Below are positions 56,822 through 64,000 of a DNA stretch of 64,000 nucleotides, piece after piece. This stretch comes from Diatrype stigma (Eukaryota; Ascomycota; Sordariomycetes; Xylariales; Diatrypaceae). Under the pieces are notes generated by a model. It searched no databases and had not been told where the DNA came from. It saw only the letters and a program-made list of their open reading frames with translations. The stretch's first letter is position 1, and each line of letters opens with the position of its first letter. Made by a program: the position numbers and the translations under genes. The DNA is taken from NCBI GenBank assembly GCA_022225965.2, contig JAKJXP020000022.1, forward strand, positions 248,001-312,000, read 5' to 3'.

Positions 56822-59800
56822 CTACCAAACCTGCGGCCCGAAGGTCGCTCCGGGCGAGAGCTTGACCTGGACGGCGGTGCCTTGGTAGTCCATGGTAGAG
56901 GCGACGACGTCGTTGCCCCACCAGCGGGGCGGGTCGACCTCGGTCAGGGTGAAGGCGAAGAAGATGAAGAGGGTGCCGAGGGCGAGGCCGAGGTCGAGCC
57001 CCGACGACGTCAAGTAGTTGAGGCGGCCCCACCAGCCGGGGAAGCGCGCCTTGATGCGGTACTGGAAGACGTAGCCCACGGCGCCCCACGACAGGTAGTT
57101 GAGCGGCGTCGCCGGCGGGATCTTCCCGGCCCCGCCGAAGATCAGCGGCGCCATGAGGTACCGCGCGGGCGACGCGGGCCACCGCTTCGCAGCGAAGTAG
57201 ATCGCCGCCGGCGTCGCCGCCCCGATCACGAAGAACGCCATCAGCCCCGAGTAGATCTGGCCCGGGGAGAAGATGCGCGCCGGGCCGATGAGTCCCCAGA
57301 TCACCGATGCTGTTTTCACGAGAAAGAAGGAAGAAGGAAAATTAGTGGGTTAGGGTATTGATTTGATTTGATAGAAGGAAGGGGCCTTTTTGTAGAAAGT
57401 TGCTTTGCTTGCTTACCGGAGAAGAACACGCGGCCCTGAGGACATGTGAAGCGCTCGGGCTGCGTCGGCTCGCAGATGCCGTCAATGTTGTTCAGCGCGA
57501 AGTTCAGGACGGCGATCTGGATGAAACACGAGAAGGTCGTGGCGACGACCTGGCACATGAACATGGTGCGGGGAGGTATCTTCATGTAATGGCCGAATTT
57601 GAGATCTTCGACGAAGCCGAGAGCCTGCGACCTGAGCAGGAGAGATGGTGGATCAGCCATCGGTTGCTTGGACTTGCGTAACAGAAGGGAAGAGCCAAGT
57701 ACTTACATGGTGATGTAGCCGAAGGTTTTGAATCTGAAAGGTTAGGGGTTAGACGAGATCAATGTGCAGCAGACATAGATAACGTAAAGGGGGACTTGCA
57801 GCATGAGGGCTAGTGGCCTGCCAGGCTGGATGTATCCGTAAATGAACTCCGTGAGGACGTTTAGACCGAGCTGGTTATTTGTGACAGCTTGGATAATGCC
57901 GATTGGCAAAGAGAATACGAATGAGATGCCAACGGCCAACAAGAAAGCCCACCAGCTTAGATTGGTGGGATATCCTAATACAGCAACGAACCCGATCAAT
58001 AGGCACTAACAGCACATTAGCAAGCAACATAGAGCAGCAAACTCGTCATAGGAGTCTACGTACAACAGAAAATAAACTCATATACCACCATGTTGGCGCT
58101 TCTTTGTACTTCCGCCTGGTATATATCAGCATGTCGTGCCGAAACCCGAAGGCTCGAAGTCCTCAAAACTTGTTTCAAACATAACGAACGTACTGGGAAC
58201 ATGTTAGCGCTCTGATTGAAGAATATAAAAGCCGTCGCGACTCCAAGAAGACATGACTTGGGAGGGGGTGTACCATTAGTCTCATATGTATATCAGGCTT
58301 CTCATGGGTGCTGTTTTTGTACTGAGCCCAGATAGCCTTGCTGTGGTGGAGGGCCGTATGAACAATAAGCGATGTAATGGCAGCGAAAGAGAGGCCATAA
58401 GACAAGGCAAAAGTCGTGCTGTATGCTATGTTAGATTACGGAATGGCAGTAAAGGGTTCACTGCGACGTCTCACCTGAGAAATAGGGGTGAATATGCCTT
58501 ATAGGCCTCCTCGTCCAAGGTTCCGTCCTGGGTTAATACTCGAGAAACATCGTACGAAGCGCCAGTGTTGTCATACGTAGATGAATCGTTCATAGGTAAA
58601 TATGCTGAATACCAAATACCGGTATAGTGGAAGGAAGAGGCGAGTATAATAAAGAACACGACAACACCAATGAGTGTATTCCCGATCGCGGTCCTTGAAC
58701 AACCTCTTTAGTATTAACTGTAACGGAGGCATACTTGAATGGGTGGTGGCTTACCATGGTGGAATCAGCGGAGAGCCCACGTACCCAGCCACCTGGGTCC
58801 AGTCAAAAGTGATTGGTAGCAGGGACAGGCCGGTCGTCCCTCCAAATAGCTGGTTGACGACAGGGTTCTGTGGTGCCATCCACGTTGCGAAGGCGAATAC
58901 ACTGAGAAACTGCGCAAAGAAGCCAGGAATAAAATAGTAGAGGAACGATGCAAGTGTCACCAAGCCAAACCATCTATACCTTGGCATCGATCCTCCGATG
59001 ACGGTAGGGTCCGTTGGTTGATGGTTCTCGTACATGGCATTCATCAACGTGACCATCACTAGATTTGAGGGCCAAATCATGCTAGCGGGATATACTATGT
59101 TCTGTGAGCATTTTCCTTGAAGTGTTCTTTCGAAGAAAACCCACCTAGGAACTTGCGCATGAGTCCTGCTATTCCATAGCCTAAAGATTGGGTTGAGATC
59201 GTCAGCAGTAGCTGGAATAGAATGCCAAAGTCCTGCTTGTAGAAGACCAATTGCGCGAGGATCTGCTCGGGGTCAGCATTTTATGCTAATGTCTAGAGCA
59301 TTTTCTTCATTCGTATATCATTTGCCATGAAAGGGGGTCAAGTCACTGGTACTGAACCGTGAACCAAAACGTACTGAAGACTAATTAGCATCGACACGGG
59401 AGGACAAGTCGAGATGATAGGAATTCCATGTGTACAAAGCTTAAGATAATGAATGGGGGCATGATTGAACATACCTATATCGGTAGCGTATGCTACTGAG
59501 AACGAAACACCGGCCATGACCACAATACTATAAGGTTGAAAATTAGTACTTCCCTCTCTAGAATAACCAAGGGGTATCTAATAGAAGTCACATAGAAAAA
59601 TCACGTCTACGAGAAGCTACTCACATTGAGTGTTCCTTGACATTGAAAGGACCCGGGTTTAGACTCCAATGGATACCAAAGGTGTGATACTGTTTCTGCG
59701 GCGCGAACCGCTCCCAAGCTCGGCCGGCTGGGTAAGCTATGATTTGCGCAACCAAAGGCCCGAGGCCGATGGAGGGACTCCGCAGCGACAACAAGGTGTT

Positions 59801-60256
59801 GGCAGATGCGCCCAGGACAACCAAGCTCAGCCCAATAGTCCAAGCACGGACAGTATTGCACGGGAGGTCCTCATCGTAGTTGTGTACGGCGGCGCGCACT
59901 TCCTCATAAGGCGAGTCCTCGAGCTCCTCAGCGGCCTTCATAGCCGCATCGTCGTCGAACATGGCCGAGCCACCGGTGGCAGGATGCCGTAGTTCTATAC
60001 CGTCCTTATCTGGGTCGTTCGGGTCCAGTAGCCGTTCGTGCTCTTCCCCTTCTTCGTAACCAGAGCCGTCGCCATCGCTGAATTCATCCCAGTCTTCTTC
60101 GCTCGCATCATCGCCGTTGCTAGAGCCATTTTCTCCACTTGCGCGGGCCGGCGCCGGCGCCTCGTCCGACCTCGATGCACTTGGACCGCCACCCCTTCGC
60201 TGTTGTCCACTGACAAGGCCGGTCCGCACCTCTTTCAACTCAAGACCCTCATCCAT
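56822..60256 (-). CDS. oligopeptide transporter of the OPT family
   Basis: Eleven exons: 60256-59625, 59527-59476, 59262-59145, 59094-58755, 58693-58475, 58418-58275, 58115-58064, 58005-57800, 57733-57707, 57631-57417 and 57309-56822. They sum to 2,493 nt, or 830 residues, normal for OPT. After an acidic cytoplasmic N-terminus come the OPT hallmarks [65 protein letters not shown], and [38 protein letters not shown]. Further hydrophobic segments (about 12-16 in all) run to the C-terminus. OPT proteins are proton-coupled importers of small peptides, glutathione or metal-chelate complexes at the plasma membrane. Two junctions (59476/59262 and 58275/58115) work only if their introns are twin introns, and one intron is GC-AG. 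The ATG at 60256 is the first in this frame before the conserved part; an upstream exon cannot be excluded. Confidence 0.88.
57734..57799 (-). other. GC-AG intron in the OPT gene
   Basis: The donor is GCAAGT, the standard form of GC donors; the acceptor is CTTTCAG, with a CTAAC branch site close by. No GT donor nearby restores the frame, while the GC donor gives [12 protein letters not shown]. Confidence 0.8.
58116..58274 (-). other. D1-type stwintron 2 in the OPT gene
   Basis: The external intron begins with the G at 58274. The internal intron is 58273-58193 (GTACAC...TTCCCAG, branch GCTAAC). Its removal creates the donor GTACGTT. The external acceptor ATACCAG ends at 58116, with a GCTGAT branch. 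The join gives CTA ATG CGG AAG, i.e. RLMRKYKEAP as in OPT relatives. Confidence 0.85.
59263..59475 (-). other. D1-type stwintron 1 in the OPT gene
   Basis: The external intron begins with the G at 59475. An internal intron (59474-59374, GTATGT...TTCAG, branch-like GCTAAT) lies between its first and second base. Removing it creates the donor GTACGTT. The external intron then ends in CCGAGCAG at 59263, with a GCTGAC branch site. The joined codons read GAT ATA ATC CTC, giving the family motif TDIILAQ. Confidence 0.85.
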
Positions 60257-60957
60257 CGTATCTGCTCTTGCAGACCTCTTTCGAGGCCCGTAACTTCGAA
60301 TGGTTTCCTTCCTAGATGCTGTCGAAGATATTGCCGGCTATGGAAGAAGTTATAGGCTTGGAAGGGTATTGCATATAAACTGGAATACCCAGAGAAAGAA
60401 GGAAGTGACTTCAAAAGAGACGACCTGTCTCGATGTTTGGTCTCGATGTTTGGGTAGCTCTGTAGATTTGCAGCATGGAATGACGATGTGAAACGTGTTC
60501 CCGGTCCCTGCACGGTTTACAGGGGTAGCTTCGTTAGCTCTCCAATATATAATCCTACGACGACATTAGCTTCAGCTACTAGAATGCTATGAAGCAAAAG
60601 AGTGCTGAGACACGAATAACATCAAGATCATACGCATCCTATCTGAACGCCGAAATATCCTGTTTGAATGATCGCGAGTACTATGTAGCAACGAGAAATC
60701 ATGTAAGTGTGTACGTACTACAGTTCCAGGTTGGGAAGACGTACTATGTAAGCTCGAGACATCCACAGGTGGTAAGTGAGACGGGATCGTCCATCGATTA
60801 CTTAGAAGTTAGCGCTGCTCCCCACTGCCTGCCCCCTGCACTGTATTCCAAGCTGTATTGTACATACAGTTATACTGGACACAAAGTATCCCGGCCCGAG
60901 CTTATCTCAGAGCTCAGACCCGCTTTTCGAGTTTTAAATGTATTCTTTGGCCTATAA
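60257..60957. other. OPT upstream region up to the AT-rich border
   Basis: Normal-composition sequence that should contain the OPT promoter and leader. A plus-strand ATG frame at 60589-60957 (122 codons) ends exactly at the border with the AT-rich block; it shows no domain and I do not call it a gene. Confidence 0.5.
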
Positions 60958-63900
60958 AACGCTTTTTAACGCATACGTTTAATTTTAACCAATAGGATTA
61001 AAGGATTATAAGTAATGGGGTTTTTTAAAAAGCTGATTTAAAACGGCGATTTAATTATAATAAGAAATAAGGCAAAAAAATAACAACGTTTTTTTTAATA
61101 AAGGGTTTTTTTATTAAACCTTGTTTATTTAATTTAAAAAACGTATCGTTCGATTTTTAAAAACTTTTTTTTTCGTATAACTTTTTTTTTTAAATAACCA
61201 GAATTAATTAAGAAATGCATTATGAATTCGTTAAATGTAAATTTAATTAATCCGTTTATTATTAACGTATTAAGTTCGAAACTTTTCGAAATTTCCAATT
61301 AATAACGTTTGTAATAATAATTCTAATCTTATTAAAAATCCAGTTTTAATAAAACTAATAATTCGAATAACGATTTATTTAATGAATTTACGATTTTTCC
61401 CGAAAAAATCGTACCGGAAATTACGAATTTATGAAAAAGATTGCATTAATTCGTTCGATATATCGAAAATAACAAAAAGAAATTATATAACCTTAAAACG
61501 TTTCTTAAAAAATGAATTAAAAACTTTATTTATAAAGGGCAGCTAGCAAATGTTTTTTTGTTTTTAAAAATTCAAGAAATATTCGTAAATTAAGGCTTAA
61601 TTATAATTAATATTAATCCAAACATTAAACCAATTCCTAAATCTTTTAGCATTCGTATTATTCGCCGCAAGATATAATTTTTTATTAAAAAGCCATCGTT
61701 TGGTAATTTCGAACCTTATAAGAATCTTTCGAATAATAATATTATTATCGTAAAGGTATATAATACGGAATGATTATAAAAGATTTTTAAATAAGGCTAG
61801 CTAATACTTAAAAAAAAGCTTTTACGATAATAATTTTTTTTACTTAATTATTACGTAATTAAAACGATACTTATAAAGACGTTATCGAAATAACTAATAA
61901 TAAGGGTAATAAGGGTTACATTTATTTGCTTGCTGCATTTTTTTTTCGTAGCTATATAAGAAATACCAGTAAATTTTTACGTATAGTTTTAAATCTTTAT
62001 ATATTCGCTAACGGTATTTTTCGTCGTATTATTAATATATTATTTGGCTTAGATATTATGTTTTTATACATTACCTTAAATAATAAACTTTCCGAAATAG
62101 CTAAGCAAGCTAAAAAAAATATTAAGCGTATGGCTTACGATTTTATCGACGTAATCGTTTACGATAACTTTAATTTCTTAAATAAAATACGAAAGCTTAT
62201 AAGGGACAAATAAATATAAATAATTAACTTTACGACTTTTTATTTAATTAGCTATTTCGAATTCCAAGGTTTTTTTTTTTAAGATCCTTAAATTTTAAGT
62301 AATTCTTTATTCGCAGCATAATTTTGAAATATTTATTTTTTCGTTTCTTATTTCTTAATAAAACGTTTAAGTATTTTGTTAAATTTTCGATTATAAAGTT
62401 AATCTTTTTTAACGATAAGAATAAGCTTTTTAAGTTTTCTGTCGTTTAATGCGTTAATTATAAGGAACGCCCGTATCTTTAAATTAAAGCCATTTTCGAG
62501 AATAAAGGTATAATCGAAAGTATTTATAAGCTTTACGAAAAACTTTAAAAACGTCGGTTCGAATTTAAGAATTTCGAGAATCGATTAATTTATAAGTTAT
62601 TTATTTATTAATTAGCAATTATTTATTAATTTATACGTTATAATAATATATAATAACCAAAAAATAACCTTTTTTATTCGCCGTATTAAATAATCGTAAT
62701 TAAAAGCTAGTAATTTTTAAAAACGAAAGAAATAAATGCTTTTCATTTTCGTTCTTTTTTACGTCGAACTTAATTATATCGAAATATTATTCCGTAATTT
62801 CTAAAATGCAAAAAAAAAAAAAAAAGCAACGCCATTATTAAAGCGAATATCGATTTCTTTTAACGAAGAAAATACATTAATAAAAAAATTTTTAAATATT
62901 ACCAAATCGTTTCTTTTTTCGTTTATAAATTTACTGCCAAAATCCTTGCCTTTATAATTAACGGTTTACGTATTCGAAACGTTTTTGTTAATAACTAAAT
63001 TATCATCGAAAGTATTAAAAAAACCATCGTTATTTATAAAGAACATTTCGATAGCATTTTCGAAAAAACCTAATTAAAGGTTTTTACGAAAAAAGGCTGG
63101 ACTAATAAATATTTCGATATTAATAACGACCATATTAATCTCGAATTTCGTAATTAATGCCGATTAATGCAATATATCGAAATATTCCTAACGATTTATA
63201 AAGCCGTTCGTTAAGGAAATTTTAAATTATTTCGCAACATTATTTTTTAATTCCTTATTATATTTTAAAAAGGAAAATTATTTAATTACGGCCCGGAAAT
63301 GCTATATTTCGCTTGGCTTTTGTATTCCGACGTTTATTACGATAAAGCCATTCGTAATGCCATTTTTAAAAAGGAATTAATTCGTTATATTACGGCCGAA
63401 AGCAAATACAAAGCCATCGACTTAATGCTTAAATATATTAACGCCGTTTACGCCATTAATATTAAACATAACAAAAACTTTACTTATAATTTCAGATTAA
63501 CGTTTTTTCGTTTGGCTTTAAATAGTAATTATTTCGTTATTATTCGTAAATTCGTTAAATATATTTTTAACGTAACTTATAATAAGGATATACATATTTT
63601 CGGTAATGCTTTTATCGATATTATGTCGTATGCTTATAAGTTATATAAAAATAATATTACGTAAATAAGTTAAAACATTTATAACGATACTTACGATATT
63701 TTTAACATTTTTAAATGTAATTAATAACTTTTGTTTTAAAAACTTGCCGACTTTAACGATATTATATTTAAATTTATTAATGCGGCTAATTAACGTATTA
63801 TTTTTAACGTTAATGCAACGAAAGGAATTAACGATAATATTATCGATTAAAATAATAAAAATAAACGCTTATTCGATGCAATTAATAAAGCTAAAACTAA

Positions 63901-64000
63901 GAATTTCTGGTTTTACGAATTAAGGGATTTTTTTTTGCTTAATTAACGAATTATAATTAACGATTTATGATGGTTATATTTTAACGCGCTGGCACGCGTT
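60958..64000. repeat. AT-rich RIP-mutated block (dead repeat element)
   Basis: From about 60958 to the window end the sequence turns almost entirely to A and T. TA-rich words dominate and CA/TG dinucleotides are rare, while CG is still frequent (ACG, TTCG, CGT). That is the pattern left by repeat-induced point mutation, which turns CpA into TpA in duplicated DNA. The change from normal composition takes only a few tens of bases. A decayed gene can still be read on the plus strand. The right end of the block lies beyond the window, so its length and terminal repeats are unknown. Confidence 0.85.
61926..64000 (+). pseudogene. RIP-inactivated gene resembling DUF6589-type multicopy proteins
   Basis: Two readable parts lie on the same strand. 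The first (61926-62213) contains RRIINILFGLDI, LSEIAKQAKK and VYDNFNFLNKIRKL, and ends at TAA where relatives usually continue with Gln. The second runs in another frame from about 63190 to the window end. It includes YKAVR, a stop, GNFKLFRNII, NYGPEMLYFAWLLYSD, an open stretch 63299-63664, then KNFWFYELRDF and NALARV near the end. The in-frame stops are mostly TAA, as expected from CAA changed by RIP. The order of motifs resembles fungal DUF6589 proteins, which I recognise only from memory of motif patterns. Upstream and middle parts are too degraded to read. Not functional. Confidence 0.5.

Noticed and set aside
57340..57370. CCCTAA-like words as telomeric repeats
   Set aside because: Single occurrences inside OPT introns that serve as branch sites (CTAAC); no tandem TTAGGG array anywhere.
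56822..60256. OPT gene as a frameshifted pseudogene
   Set aside because: Two single-base conflicts first suggested decay. Both disappear with the twin-intron model, every other junction is clean, and there are no in-frame stops in the exons.
1..64000. CRISPR arrays, operons, ribosome binding sites and 5S/rRNA genes
   Set aside because: Not expected in a fungal nuclear genome for the first three. I looked for 5S and rRNA words and found none.

Overview
The window is nuclear DNA of a filamentous ascomycete (Pezizomycotina, most likely a Sordariomycete). The evidence is short GT-AG introns (about 50-200 nt) with CTAAC/CTGAC-like branch points, intact fungal housekeeping genes (CTR9, CLA4, RPF1, RPA49, IWR1), a large AT-only block with the signature of repeat-induced point mutation (RIP), and two spliceosomal twin introns, a structure known mainly from this group. 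I cannot name the species. Exon coordinates were worked out by hand from splice signals, reading phase and family motifs.

Layout. 1-0.95 kb (+): last exon of a GNAT acetyltransferase whose start lies outside the window. 1.5-2.4 kb (-): short-chain dehydrogenase. 6.7-8.7 kb (+): F-box/LRR protein ending in a CaaX box. 10.1-13.9 kb (-): CTR9, Paf1 complex. 16.1-17.6 kb (+): type II membrane protein resembling RgpF-type glycosyltransferases. 18.8-21.5 kb (-): CLA4-type PAK kinase (PH, CRIB, kinase). 26.0-27.5 kb (+): RPF1, and convergent with it 28.3-29.8 kb (-): RPA49. 32.1-33.6 kb (+): BBE-type FAD oxidase. 40.8-42.3 kb (+): uncharacterised protein with a conserved C-terminal half. 45.9-47.3 kb (-): IWR1. 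51.3-53.0 kb (+): AMPK-beta/CBM48-type glycogen-binding-domain protein with a hydrophobic tail. 54.3-56.1 kb (+): divergent protein kinase. 56.8-60.3 kb (-): 11-exon oligopeptide transporter (OPT). 61-64 kb: AT-rich, RIP-mutated block carrying a dead multicopy gene resembling DUF6589 proteins.

Several genes serve transcription or ribosome production (CTR9 for Pol II elongation, IWR1 for Pol II import, RPA49 for Pol I, RPF1 for 60S assembly). The others (SDR, FAD oxidase, OPT, divergent kinase, GNAT) look like independent accessory or metabolic genes, and I see no biosynthetic cluster. Intergenic spaces are long (up to 7 kb), gene-poor and full of short TACCTA/TAGGTA palindromic words.

The most unusual structure is in the OPT gene. 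Ordinary splicing leaves exactly one surplus G at two different junctions. Both are resolved if an internal intron sits between the first and second base of the external intron's donor (D1-type stwintron). The same gene also has a GC-AG intron next to a 27-nt micro-exon.
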